DNA of 64,000 nt from Sarcocystis neurona (taxonomy: Eukaryota > Apicomplexa > Conoidasida > Eucoccidiorida > Sarcocystidae), in assembly GCA_000727475.1 (NCBI GenBank), contig KL647313.1:849665-913664 (forward strand). Direction: 5' to 3'. The position numbers and the translations under genes were made by a program. This document shows, in pieces, positions 13,301-22,300 of this stretch. Every line of letters begins with the position of its first letter. The stretch's first letter is position 1. The notes under the pieces were generated by a model. The model saw only the letters and a program-made list of their open reading frames with translations. It did not search any database and was not told the origin of the DNA.

Positions 13301-16300
13301 GCAGCAGACGAACTTGTTGCTGCTGCAACAAACGCAGAAGACAGCGTCCCTGTGTTCTTGGCAGCAGCAGCAGCAGCAGAGGCAGCAGTGTCAAGCACTC
13401 CACTACTACCGTTCTCCGAAGAAGCAGCAACAGCCGCAGGCGTAGCAGCGTTGAAGTAGTGGTAGCGAAGTCTTCCCGCTGCTATTGCTGCTGACCTAGA
13501 AGATTCACGCGGAGACGCAGAAGTGCGGGCAGCAACGTTGCAGGAAGAAGAGAGCGGCAGCTCGGCTGCACCTGTTATCCGTGGGTCCCTACTACCGGCA
13601 ACAGCAGCAGCAGCAGAAGTCGAACGAGACAGCAGCGAGGCATGCCCTGCCCATCTTCCTGTGCTGCGTTGTCCAGTTCTTGAAAGAAGAGCAGCAGCAG
13701 CAGCAGGAAGAGGCTGCAGCAGACTTTCACTTCTTCCTTTCCCACCGCAGAAGACTTCCTCCTCGTTTCCTTCTCCTTCTCCTCCTCCTGCTTTTGCTGC
13801 AGCAGGAGCCCTTGACAGAGAGAGACTCAGCGTTGGGAAATCTCTGTTCGAACATGTGCCAACAAAAGCAGCTGCAACAGCACTGGAAGAAGGGCGAGCA
13901 GGAGGAAGAGCAGCAGCAACGAGAGCAGGAGCCGCAGGAGTCGCTAGAGGGGAGAAGATTCGTTTTTGTTGTGCGACTGCAGATGCAGCAGGAAGAGCAG
14001 GCGACGCTGGCTGCGTGTCTCTGCTTAGGCTTTCCCGCTGCTCGCGGTGGAGCACCGGCGACACAGGAGCTGCTGCAGCAGCTCCTGCAGCTCCCAGTGT
14101 CGGTGCTGTTGCTGTCTCTGCTCCGCGAGTGAAGGACAACGCCGCAGCCTGCATCTGCGGTGCTGCTGCCGAGGAAGCTGTTGTTGCTGCTTTCGTAGCT
14201 GATAAAGAAGGCAGCAGGGGCGCTGCACATGCGGCTACTGCTGCTCTCCGATGCTTTGCTGCTGCTGCGGCCGTGAGTGGGGTCGAACTGCGGAGGCTGC
14301 TGCTGCTGCGCAGAAGGGAGGTGCAGGACGCAGCAGTTTTTAAAGAAGTACGGGTGGCGAGAGCGGCAGGGATATTAGCCTCCCGAACCACATGCAACGA
14401 GGGAAAGTCGTCGTCGTTGCCGTCTTCAGCAACAAGCAGCTGTGCTGCAGCAGGAGCACCTGCAGCAGTAGGAGCGCCAGCAGCAGCAGCAGGAGCGTCA
14501 GCGCCACAGGAAGCAGCAGGGGGACCAGCTGCTGGAGTTCTTACTGCAGCAGCAGGAAGGGGTGGTGCGTAGACAGGAGGAAAGGCAGGTAAAACCAAGG
14601 CAGCCGCATCAGCAGAAGCATATACTCCTTTACCGAGCGGAGAGTGATCAGAAGAACTAGCAACCAGAGCGGGGTGAGGAGCAGCAGTGGCAGCAGATGC
14701 ACCAGCAGCAGGCGTGACTTGCCCTGTGTGAAGCTGCTGAGAGTTAAGACGATTAGAAAGTGGTGCTGCTGTGGCAGAAGTAGCTGAGGGAGAGCAGCAG
14801 GAGGATAAGGACGAGGAGGGAAGTAGAAGGGAAGTGTCTCTTTGTTGCGTGGAGGGGGGGAGAGAGGACCAGCGGGCGTAAGCAGCAGCTGCTGCACCGG
14901 CAGCAGGATAGGAGATGAGTGAAGAAGAGAGAGACGTAGAGGCAGCAGCAACAGCAGCAGCGCTCGAGTGTATCGTGCGTGCTGTAAGGGAGGAAATTTC
15001 TTGCTGTCGCTGCTGGTGAGCGCAAGCGCTCTCCTGCGGTGTACGTACACCCCAAATCAGTTTTTTCAGTGGATCCTGGAGGGGCGCGGATGTGCGGCCA
15101 GAGTCGCAGTTTGCTGCGACGTTCCTATCCTGTGAAGGTAGGGCAGAAAAGGCCAAGAAAGAAAACTCTTCCGCAGAGTCAACGATATCTTTAGCTTCTC
15201 CGCAGGAGTCCGACCGCATGCTGCTGCGGGGCCTGTTGCTGCCAACTGCTGCGGCAGCAAACTCGCGACTGTCTAGGGCTCGGTGTCCAGCTGTGTGTGC
15301 TGCTCCTGCTGCTGAAGCAGCACCGGTGTGAGACGCTTTCCAGATGTTCACAAGAGTATCCTTCTCCGCTTCTTCTGCTGCGGCAGGCAGCGTCGGTGCT
15401 CCTCCTGTAGTCGTGGGGCGGAGTGTTGCGGCTGTGCGGAGTACTGCGGCCGTTGCTGCTGCAGACGAAGGTCGTCCTGCAGGGCTGTACGCGTGCTGGA
15501 CGCTGCTTCTGTGGCTCCGTTCTTTCAACGGAAGGAGCGCTTGAGCCTTACATGTATTGGGTGTCTCCTGGCGTCGGGACCCCCTTGGACCTGGGGGAGG
15601 TGTACGTACACCCGTAGCGAACGTGTCGGGGACTCCTGGAGACGCAGAAGAAGCAGAAGCAGCGCAAAGGGAAAAGTTAGCTGGCGATTCTGGGGAAGCC
15701 GACGGAGGAAAGCACCGACTTCTGCTGTTTGTGCGGAGCTGCTGCTTGCTGCGTGTGAAAGAGAAGGCACCGTCTGCTCCTGCTGCTACTGCCTCGACAG
15801 AGGACTGGGAGAGTGGAGAGGGAAGTAATCTTCTGCTGCAGTCTACAGATGAGTGTGAAGGCGGGGAATATGAAGGCGGCAACGCAGAAGAAGAAAAGAG
15901 AGAAATTCTTTGAGGGGGTGAAGGGGATTTTTTGTGAAGGAAAGAAGAAATATTTGATGTGGACAGGCACGGGAACTTCCCCCCCCCTTGAGGAGAGGAA
16001 GGGAGCAACGTTTGGGCGGCCTCTCTTTCTGTCCAGCCTTCCCTTGCTTCTGCTGCTGCTGTTCGTTTCGCGGTGCCTTCTGGCGTGTGGCCTGCTCTTT
16101 TCGCTGCTGCTTCTGCTGGAAATGTGACTGCTGCTGCGGGTGAAGTTGCTGTGCCCCCCCCTGCTGCTGAGAGGGCGAAGGACGCACGAGGGAGAGGAGG
16201 GAGGCGCGCTTCCACGGCGGCAGCAGAACGGCTCCTCCTCGCAGGCAGAGTAAGACGCTCTTCTCCTCTCTCTTTGATGGCAGCAGCACGGAACAATGAA

Positions 16301-16362
16301 GCTCTTGAGGCTGCCTCAGTTCGGAAAAGAGGCCAAGAAGGTTGAGCGCCCGTATTCTCCAT
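4369..16362 (-). CDS. Giant low-complexity Ala/Ser/Gln protein, 5' part of the same gene
   Basis: The frame is open for 4,043 codons from a GTG at 16500. The first ATG is at 16362, giving 3,997 residues to the TGA at 4371-4369. Numbered from 16500, residues about 50-1650 are Ala/Pro/Ser-rich, 1657-2690 are dominated by Ser/Asn/Gly runs, then Ala-rich blocks alternate with Gln-rich blocks (about 2950-3070 and 3250-3400). These are the Ala, Ser and Gln readings of one CAG repeat class. Non-repetitive islands look like ordinary protein: a DDDFPSLHVVREANIPAAL segment near 14400, an EEKLLQQRRQQVWDMLEAE coiled-coil-like segment near 7350, and a SRWSDEYYSAEEETEETQ acidic segment near 6330. No catalytic domain, signal peptide or membrane span was recognised. 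A pyrimidine-rich acceptor-like site lies just upstream of the ATG. That this is coding rather than chance openness rests on length, on the islands, and on all other frames being short. Its function is unknown. Confidence 0.7.
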   Translation of the reverse strand: MENTGAQPSWPLFRTEAASRASLFRAAAIKERGEERLTLPARRSRSAAAVEARLPPLPRASFALSAAGGGTATSPAAAVTFPAEAAAKRAGHTPEGTAKRTAAAEAREGWTEREAAQTLLPSSPQGGGKFPCLSTSNISSFLHKKSPSPPQRISLFSSSALPPSYSPPSHSSVDCSRRLLPSPLSQSSVEAVAAGADGAFSFTRSKQQLRTNSRSRCFPPSASPESPANFSLCAASASSASPGVPDTFATGVRTPPPGPRGSRRQETPNTCKAQALLPLKERSHRSSVQHAYSPAGRPSSAAATAAVLRTAATLRPTTTGGAPTLPAAAEEAEKDTLVNIWKASHTGAASAAGAAHTAGHRALDSREFAAAAVGSNRPRSSMRSDSCGEAKDIVDSAEEFSFLAFSALPSQDRNVAANCDSGRTSAPLQDPLKKLIWGVRTPQESACAHQQRQQEISSLTARTIHSSAAAVAAASTSLSSSLISYPAAGAAAAAYARWSSLPPSTQQRDTSLLLPSSSLSSCCSPSATSATAAPLSNRLNSQQLHTGQVTPAAGASAATAAPHPALVASSSDHSPLGKGVYASADAAALVLPAFPPVYAPPLPAAAVRTPAAGPPAASCGADAPAAAAGAPTAAGAPAAAQLLVAEDGNDDDFPSLHVVREANIPAALATRTSLKTAASCTSLLRSSSSLRSSTPLTAAAAAKHRRAAVAACAAPLLPSLSATKAATTASSAAAPQMQAAALSFTRGAETATAPTLGAAGAAAAAPVSPVLHREQRESLSRDTQPASPALPAASAVAQQKRIFSPLATPAAPALVAAALPPARPSSSAVAAAFVGTCSNRDFPTLSLSLSRAPAAAKAGGGEGEGNEEEVFCGGKGRSESLLQPLPAAAAALLSRTGQRSTGRWAGHASLLSRSTSAAAAVAGSRDPRITGAAELPLSSSCNVAARTSASPRESSRSAAIAAGRLRYHYFNAATPAAVAASSENGSSGVLDTAASAAAAAAKNTGTLSSAFVAAATSSSAAAAVAAAALPVVTDAADRPRCSFAAVSRTTTPATPSAATAAKKEEYQSCYYVDGTTAPPAANARGERSSNGSSANAAATAADRGSRPPRYATAATQAQASPYLLLRESASCVESSPPFLNEELSASHSTPDTATRPDAAGGKATAGERAADVRTASIAAGRRTAPAAADGSRAAAGGDATGGVRTAAGRGRVLGGAVGPAFTIRNKATAAAGGRKAAIEASNPKSMADAAAAAEAALPKGAAGEAPETVARSKAAAELRTVAGGEAATRKRNSPPPLASPPGLPAALRYQQETPLLYLPPTKQKQQQQEEGTRQKPRQHQEQLQQQEQRQQQQRRPESQQQCQQQEGAVLLVAAAVDEDSVAGAPASSCRLTQQQQQRGKWQGQSSSTNAAYLPRLCPPQLLSPPLASSFSPCCSFFSSSSGFASPPGTRRPPAAAASSAGYPDQASFAAAAAAASAVDAVAAAASADAAAAAARSSGDAAASATASAFPARGASAAVSPPVRAAAAALPTPAAAVGFLAATSAPSAAASAYIKHTSVSAGPAAAAAAATPETVGHSNSKKIMLLQNHSKRYQASAAHGSLSSFSTTYITYSSSSNSNSTSMTQANSSSPGGAKHSDDTVSDSSCNSNNSSSNSSKTNSSNKSSSNSNSSSGSNIRGDNTDHSGTEGSFFDTRPAVDGSKMLRASGSSSHAFSLCLQLLPSACAAALIAPTSAYSAKGAAAAASPTAADATAKSRGAPLQSAPAGAAGAAARRRENASPSPVAYNTLSSRLCGSCCVQPSSNECSGSLKVGSSRRGVGSSSSCGVRSSSSTRPNSASSDSGRLLQATPSAGKKQSALVQQRQQPQQWEQSEEQQHKRCEQEVRQLQQPVRRAVGRMQEEQQRRNSGGRDASSRPGSNSSSRCLLTSSRSCTGPSTVHDSSRIPNSSLSKLCPFGGSSSSSGRKASFTSASSSSTGSACFLVSSDNAAFSRGHQLPAVFGCSHSSSSSTKNSNGSSLTRGSSSFQDASRNSDGATDGSSCSGGRVSSGSKGFRSSSSNSSGNSSTSSNSNSVRRSGFEEESDSSRPATSNADPGSTVIPSEALSSGSSRRGNSSRTGSGGRGNSDAGSNSATDSSRQLSSRQLSSSSRGSAAGPDGGSISSRYLSSSRGVPGSVAASSSKCQRGSYREMTANSGKNAKFCSSRYVGCCSSNTSSTRDTGSKQLVRSGVLCSSGVMGNAIAASSSCKSGSGTAGASSSHGYRSHQYVNSHSISCSTGTIESSGRSIDVRSSSNFAADVSSGRSDRRGSRNGGNASTSSSGTADSSRTRRGENNSSSCSSSTSSSAEGASNSSSGGKGAVKHTSSNSNAGGERGSRSGSRSSSDSSHRGGETFSDKRASSSSGNYNIDLVRSCNSGSATSSNKSILAGSVSSRSSVGSSSSSGRSRSSVRGDAHSSSDLPLCRRSGKIVCGSNGSSSGEEEEGRGSNSSSCRASVWEERRMEQIWGSSLYVPSQHATAGASFFKEENCCSSSSTPGAATAAELSFFSPRPSLSSFSSRHSPSEGAGNRQASNSCVRSSSGTSSGSSSSGVANSSNSSRSHTRDVGKREASGSSRRALGSSVEDVIKSSSTGNSCGRDASNSSWWPGLEVRRLSIGGQLPTAAAAAAEKGAAEPAAGEEEEDAEEEAEIGEGADQLDGKTTGEEARAAGVAKGGKAAATAEEELTSHALSKQQQIGAGGCAALAAGAASQSMSLLEAASPPPVAASVWGFAAEESLAAHAAAFPAAVARPPDEGKGPPAARLVAAAAGPPADTVAAHANSAAATAAAAVCGACAAGTAAPRAAEKPPVAGRSNPALIAAAVSASGRQAGLAGFSPKSSAAVAAFGRPALAFLQGSPASGHASAPGRASCLPLLRQQQQQQLGYTRVELQLKEHEKRQQLLLEIDVSRQQGEEEGEDTKAQQRELQHQPCGQQHRQQEQQQQHRLLPEEQQATVPQQQEEKLLQQRRQQVWDMLEAETACLTSSLLQCHADAKADNATAAATAAATAAAAALRTADGLARFKNSCSRAPSTATASGRAVRDCSSNSKSGGVPGVAAAGPSIKSGLGSSSGLAAAAAVETQKSCSKTGKADEKDSSITSPAAGHRTLRSSNSSVVAAAAAARSASCVPYQSFPTATDFPLQQSFISSSSGLSSNRCNTAEQQLLQCLSQREQKPSRLQGQQIAAASQQTQQELQLPRDQIHQGLLQQHGDERVVEQTWTEQQAQQQRQHSQQRHQQQLVEQQGQLLSRTTGEQHLQQLFLQPQQQQQQSGCVAFLLEQRHEVAASTSPFVDEENKPAQDASFKSSRWSDEYYSAEEETEETQMREEEDRAEEEEEATAAGVAVSRAKVGGACNEDAAAAAAVETTAAGIPPAAPMSFHPTPAAAAGGDTRGEQAPATGGAATATAAAGKAKAAVFVTAATEEDPWQYVSFYEEESCYAAAAVSSSSSTAAAAASSSLTTAATATFSSLTAAGAAAPVAAAAEEALQGDGCCCSSDKDDPPQTTPQQERQPLAELQQQGWLLLRAVKQQHVEKEKIPRLLQHRQEKQQQEELLPKEQQDKEQKGQQHQRQKEEECQLQQEEEEQQQQSLVPRSFAQSAASFNMNSSSFSLQSQPRGLQRKDNRRNLDGGCLVPAAAAAAAAQHSDEVARNNARLQRFTSPASLPSAQERNAGDTRNEKANSNGSSNGSNNSSNNSSSRERRSSSESRSSSIKRVKNQQEEDLLFCSAASFFDILAAETRTSGDVYASGAAGLSPAAAGRDAAAPSASKSAVVASAAGGAISPGAYTPAANAAAAAGVAVSAATRREAGPPRQPSMKQQEQAAGGDEENARYSACCSRDIDHLLSDSSFYSAANSPSLSPADACNSRYNLPAAATAAAATSMPLATEAATKTTTAAAAGRPPPAAAAEAPRQEEAAAALAQLAGMLPSRGRLPAAAEPSPTAAAADAATELRFLRPRESVKCKYK
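15038..15051. repeat. GGTGTACGTACACC palindrome inside the giant gene
   Basis: A perfect 14-bp palindrome. In the minus-strand frame it encodes Gly-Val-Arg-Thr-Pro. A second identical copy with the same translation lies 561 bp upstream in the gene, at 15599-15612. Confidence 0.85.
15599..15612. repeat. GGTGTACGTACACC palindrome, second copy encoding GVRTP
   Basis: Identical 14-bp palindrome, again read as Gly-Val-Arg-Thr-Pro on the minus strand. The flanks differ from the copy at 15038, so this is a shared short motif and not a larger duplicated block. Confidence 0.85.
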
Positions 16363-16406
16363 CGCTGCCGCTTTCAAAAGTGACAAAGAATGCAGAGTCT
16401 TGTACA

Positions 16407-16436
16407 CTTGTGAAGGAAAGAAAAACAGAAAGGAAT
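16407..16436 (-). other. Candidate 3' splice site ahead of the giant gene's ATG
   Basis: Read on the minus strand, a long T/C tract runs straight into CACAAG, with the AG at 16408-16407. The ATG at 16362 follows 46 bases later. This is a typical acceptor arrangement and suggests either a 5'-UTR intron or an upstream coding exon. It is a reason to treat the ATG at 16362 as provisional. Confidence 0.35.
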
Positions 16437-16675
16437 ACCAGAAAGGGAAAGTCAAGACTGGCGATACACATATACGGGGAGGACGTATGTGTACATACAC
16501 TCATGGATCCATCCCAACAAATATGTATACTTACATATCCGAACGCAGGTGTGCACTTCGATGAAAGAGCGAAAAGTTGCACGCAGCCATGAATGCTCCT
16601 ACATATACACGTATCTGCACCACTACGGGGTAACTATGTGGGAAACTGGGCACGTACACAACTATATATGCACGT

Positions 16676-16760
16676 ATATATATATATATATATTTATGCA
16701 CATACAAAAACATATATATATATATATATACGTGCATATACATATATATATATATGCACA
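16676..16760. repeat. TA-rich microsatellite cluster
   Basis: Successive (TA)n runs broken by short ATGCACATAC-like spacers, marking the start of the repeat-poor segment. Many similar tracts occur throughout the P segments of the window. Confidence 0.9.
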
Positions 16761-19175
16761 TATGTCCACTTTTACCTAGGCGCGCACGTACGTATGTACG
16801 CTTACACTCATACGAAGAGGTAAACAAATACATACGAATATATATGTATATATATTATTTACGTAGGGGTGAAGAACGCATGTACATATATATATATATA
16901 TATGTAAATAAGTATGGATTTGTGTGTGCGCACTAAAGGCACGTCTACGAAAATACGGGCACACACGTGTGTCTATTCAGGTGAATAGTAGTAAGTGCGA
17001 AAACGAGTGTGCGTGCCGCTTTGCTTTCGCTGCTACTGATGATGATTTGTCTCCTTCCCTGTTGTTCCTCTGTGCAATATCCTCCACGTAAAAGGTTTTC
17101 ATGTAGACGCCATGTCGAGCTTTCCTGCAGGTCAAAAGTGGGGAACATGAATAGAGTTGCAGGTTGTACATGTTCACGTGCTCACACACTTACTACATAG
17201 ATACGTATACGTGTGTTTAACCCCGTAGGCACAGGTTCAAGGATGTAAACATAGGCGAAAAAACGCATAGCTGCACCACCGAATACAGCTACGTGAACTG
17301 TTTCGTCAAGTGGAATATATTTGTTGTGTACTTCCACTACGAATCCTGCGTAAGTTAATGAATAAATTCGTGTTTTCGTAAGTGGTGGGCTACAAGAGTT
17401 TCTACGCTCTTCTGCACTTGCGGCGGGAATACAGAACACGTACGACGCCGGAAATAATTCGTACAAGTGTACACTGGAGCACGAAAAGCATCACTGCTAC
17501 TCACCAGCAGCATGCGTATGTGTGTATGTATGTATGTATATATGTATATATATATATATATACACGTGTTTGTATTGATGTGCATCATATGTATGCATAT
17601 ACAAATAAATATACGCATATAACTTCTTACGTATGTGTGTGTCATTTATAATCATATTAGACGACGAAGACCAGCAGAGGAGACCGGCTCCTCTGCTCTA
17701 AGGTGATGGAAAGGTCATCGAAAACTGGAGACGTTCACTTGCAGAAGCGTCAAAGAAGGGCAGCTTTGAGAAAACGACTGTTTACCTTCAGGCTAGACAG
17801 TAATAATAATTTTGTCCAACGTGAAACGTCCGCCTGCAGGTATTCTATAGATTCACAGAGTGCGACAAATCTCATGCACGTAGATATATGGGAATACGTG
17901 CACTTGTATACGACTAGGTAGAAGTACCGATAATTTATAACCTTTTTATAGTTTCGCACGTATATGTACATATATATATATATATACACGTGTATGTACA
18001 TGAGAATCATTTTAGTAGCTGGTATGTCCTAGAGGATACAGAATGTGTAAGGAAGGTTAGCGTGTGTTTGTGTTTGTGTGATCGACCAGTAAGAGGTGCA
18101 CCTGGTTCGTCCTGGCATCAACTCGTTCAGCAGCTTCGCCTATCGAAAAAGGTGGTCACCGGTAAGAAAAAACAACATTATCAATCAGGGAGACGCAGCA
18201 CACCGGGCTCGTCTTAGTACACAGCTGCGCTGCTTCTCGTGTTCATTATGGGGGACAAAGGAGTCTACACGCACAGCGCGGTAGAACACCTTTTGACTCG
18301 GATGTATATCCGAAGAGAAAAAAGTCGGAATTGATGTAAAGGGGAAGCAGCTGAAACAGCGAAGGAAGAAGTGAGGGCGACAACGAAAAAATACACGCGG
18401 ACGCGGAAAAGTAGGAGAGAAGGAACCAGAAATGAAGGGAAAAGGAAAGAGATGGAGCTGTCGTGGAGTGCACTTCACGCGAGGTGGAAGTCAAAACATC
18501 ATGACCTTATTAACAAACAATAGAGGAGACAACAGGCAAAAGAGAAGAGAAGGGTGAGGTTCAACTGAGGCAAGCTGAAGAGTGCATCTAAAATGGTGAA
18601 CAATAGAGAGGGAAGAGAAAGTGCTATAAATTCTGCCGTTGATATACTTGAGAGGGACGGCGGACAAAGACGCCGCACCGGCTGTTGAAAGAGTCAGAAG
18701 ACAGAGAGAAAAAGAGTTCGGCCTACGTGGACGCGAGACGACCCGGGCGTTGAAAGAAGAAAAATGAGAGTCAACGCCACCAGAAGATCGAAAGGGACAC
18801 TTAGAGTCAGCTCATTGAGTGCAACCTAAAGAAAAGCGAATGGAAATACTGGCTGTATTAGGGTGCTCTACACATACAAGAAGCGTAGGTATTCTATGGT
18901 GTACGCACGCCACGAAGGGTCGCATTCAACAAAGCTGTTGAAGAAAGAGATCATTTGCTCTAGCACATAAGACGGTTGAAAAAAGTCCGTGTCTTAGGTG
19001 CACTCGTTGATTTGTTTTCGGTCTAGCACATGAAGCAAACGAGCCGCATTTTGCACAGTCTGCGCACGCTGGGTCTTTTTAGAACAAAGGGTCGAAGGGG
19101 AACGAGATCTGGCTAGCGTGTGCAGACCAAGGACTTTGGATTCGTAGTGTTTAAAAGAAAAGTTGAGCACTCCAG

Positions 19176-19189
19176 AGTGCACGTGCACT
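19176..19189. repeat. AGTGCACGTGCACT palindrome followed by CGAA
   Basis: A perfect 14-bp palindrome, a TGCA variant of the dispersed family, followed directly by CGAA. It is one of about five related sites between 18899 and 19768 in gene-poor DNA. Confidence 0.8.
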
Positions 19190-19355
19190 CGAACTGTCGC
19201 AGTCACCTGCAGGGCTCAAATGTACTATTGCAAGATTTGTCCCATGGGCTCTTATATATATGCCTCCAGGGCTGCAAAGTAGGCTTAAATTCTAGTGTGT
19301 AAACTCCTGCACTGGTGGATTCGACATAGCGGCCAAAGAGACAGAAAATTCGTGT

Positions 19356-19369
19356 GGTGTGCGTACACT
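19356..19369. repeat. GGTGTGCGTACACT palindrome variant followed by CGAA
   Basis: Imperfect member of the palindrome family with the same CGAA extension on its 3' side as the sites at 19176 and 25067. Further variants are at 18899-18912 and 19755-19768. Confidence 0.75.
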
Positions 19370-22300
19370 CGAATCCCTCTCATAACCGTAGCACTGCCAA
19401 AATTGAAGGCACTCCACCATGCGAATACACCCTGCTACTTACATCCAAATGTAACGTAATGCAGACCTACGTGAGCCCCACGGAGTGCGCATGCGCATAG
19501 TGTTGGCTCCGAGGGACGCAACGGAAAGTGGAACTGGGCCGTGCGTGTGGATGTTATCTGTTGTCTTCAGTACACACCGCCGACGCAACGCGCTACGGTG
19601 GTCATGCAGTAGGACTGTTGTCTTCGAATGTACTGGATGAATCACAAACTCTCCTCGTGGTCGTCTTCGACGGCTTGTATATACGTACTGAAAAATGCTT
19701 AACCGCTATGTGCACCCGAAGTCATTTTCCATTTACCGCTGCGCGACATGCTCCGGTGTAAGTGCACCCGAATGGCACTCCTCGTAGAGGCGCCCCTTCG
19801 TGGCGGCCCCCAAACGAGTGGGGATGACGCCGGCGCCTCTACAAAGGCGTCCTTGTGCTGCTCTCTAGAAACGTCGTACTTCGCAAGACACAAAGGTAAA
19901 GACGAGGGAGAGAAAGAGATAAAGGGGCAAGTGAAGTAACTGAGAGTATCGGAAACAGGATAGTGTCTTGCGCAGACACGCACACGGGGGGGGGTCGAAA
20001 GGCGCAGTGAGTGTCTTGAGCTACAACGAAGTGTGTAGTTAAAAGTGGTGGCGAAATGTACCATTTCCGCAGCAAAGCACCTCTTCAGAAAGGTTACTGA
20101 TATTTGTGACTTTCGTGCACTACAGACAAATCCTCTAGAGAATAATTGTGTTGTTCCACATTCGGGACAGTGCGGCGGTCGTGAATCGCTTACCAGTCAC
20201 AGAAGCGTAAAACCTCTGCAGGAGCAGTCAAACCAACATTTTCCGCTATAATGCCTACTTGTGGTTGAAGCTACACCAACTGTTGAGGGCCACTCTAGAA
20301 TGTGTGTTGACGCGATCAGAGGAGATATCTGCGCGTTGTCATACTTTTTGTTTGACCGAGATATGACAGCGATAGTAGTTAACTGGCATTGCAAAGCGCA
20401 GCCGCTTTGTTGCATTTAGACACTGGTGGGGAAAATCAGTATCTTACCAAGTAAAGCCTACTGCCTGAACAGGGGGGACACTGATTGCCACAAGATACTG
20501 CAGCCACTAATATGATGGTGGTACAGAAGAAAGGTTCTTTCTACAGATTGGCTTGGGTATGACGAGCACAAAATCTCATATGGAGCAGAGTGCTGTGTGG
20601 AATGAACCTTCCGTTACAATCAACCTAGACGACGTTCTACCAGTCGGTCGGTTGAACGGCAAATAGACACACAAGTGTCAAAGGAAACAGTAATATCATT
20701 GTCAACAAGAGTAGAGTACTGCAGAACAAATACTGATGGCGAAAAGTAAGTTGCTGCATCGCCTTCGAGCCGGAACACACAAGAAAGGCGGCCTGTCTCA
20801 CTTGTGGGAATGCTCCAGCACGGCTACAGGGGCATCACATAAAGTTATCGTACAGTAAAGATCTTGCATCAGGACACGGAAAAAGCCGAGTTCGAATTAA
20901 TGGATAATGGCTCCAACTTTGTTTTTTCCGAGCATACAAGGGCAGAACAGAAAAAGTGTGCGTTCAGGATGCAAGTGCACTCAAAATCGATGATGGACGA
21001 GATGTTTGACCACTTGTTATAACACGTTCCGCTCATCATGCAAATTGCGTCTGCGTCTATTTTTACCACTTGCCACATACACATATACGTAGAGTCCCTG
21101 CCGACTATGTATCTTTCCTTATTTCCTCTGAAAGTGTCTAGCCACATGTGTTGCACACGTGCTACTGTATGCAGTTTGTACACAGTGTCGTACACTTGTT
21201 TTTCCATTGCCGCATATTTTCCAGAATAAGGTAGGAATACCGTAGGTAAAAATCGTGCTTGCTTGGTTAAATGGTTGTGATACGGTGTGTGTAACGAAGC
21301 CTTGAGGGGTGGACCAACGTTTTGCCAACATCGTTTGTATCAGTTTTCCTCCATAAGAACCTTTTCAAAGATACGGTCTGTTTTGCTCGGGCGTCAACTT
21401 CCTCGGTCCGCTCTGCACATCGCTGCACCTCAAGCGTACCACTCTTTATAGCCGACAACCCCGCTATTCAACGCGCACACGTACGGGGACACACACACAC
21501 ACACACACATACATTTATATGTGTACTTGTAAGTGCTGGCATCCGTCGGGAGCATCGGACCCGTGAATTGTTAGGGCTTATTGCCACGAGAATGTCTGTT
21601 GTTTCTGCATCCCCATGTATACGAAAGGTATACCACAGGTCTGCATCTTCTCTTTCAAGTTATCTGTGGCGTTCTGTATTCGCATAACGACAAAGACTCT
21701 ACATATGCAAAGCGCATCAGAGGCGCCACCTTACGTCGCTCTACGGCACCTAGTCTGAGAGCTATGCTGATGGTTTCGTTGCTGCGAAATGGGGAAGTGA
21801 ATATAGATTATCACGCCTACGTATCACGGAGTGCCACAGGGTGTAGAGCAGAGGAAGTTTAGAAGGACGCTGGGAACCCCTCTGTCCAGGGTAGCTCCTT
21901 GCAATATATAACAAGTTTTCGTGTCCGTGTACACCTGTGCGTGTATAAAGGTAGGTGTGTATGTAGGGAACGTTGTTTAAGTTTACAGGTGTATTTACTG
22001 TGAGCGGAGGATGTGTCTGTCCAGCTGCGCGTACAGCGCTGCTGTATACAAAAAACCACTTTGGTAGTGGTGGTACGAGCCACACGCGCAGTCATGTTAC
22101 GTAGACTGGATTACCCGAAGGTAAATGCTCATAACAGTATACAAAGCTAGACGTAAACGTGTCTGCAAATCCTTGGGTGGCTTGTACACGCATTCACGTG
22201 TAGAATCGTTAGATGTCTGTTTTTGGAGTGACCGATACATGCAAGAGCTTTTGAGTACGTAGGCATCCCCGCGTATTGAAGCTTACGGCTGAACCTCCGT

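Noticed and set aside
19350..19375. TCGAATCCC resembling a tRNA T-loop
   Set aside because: No acceptor, D or anticodon arms can be drawn around it. The sequence is part of the palindrome family with its CGAA tail.
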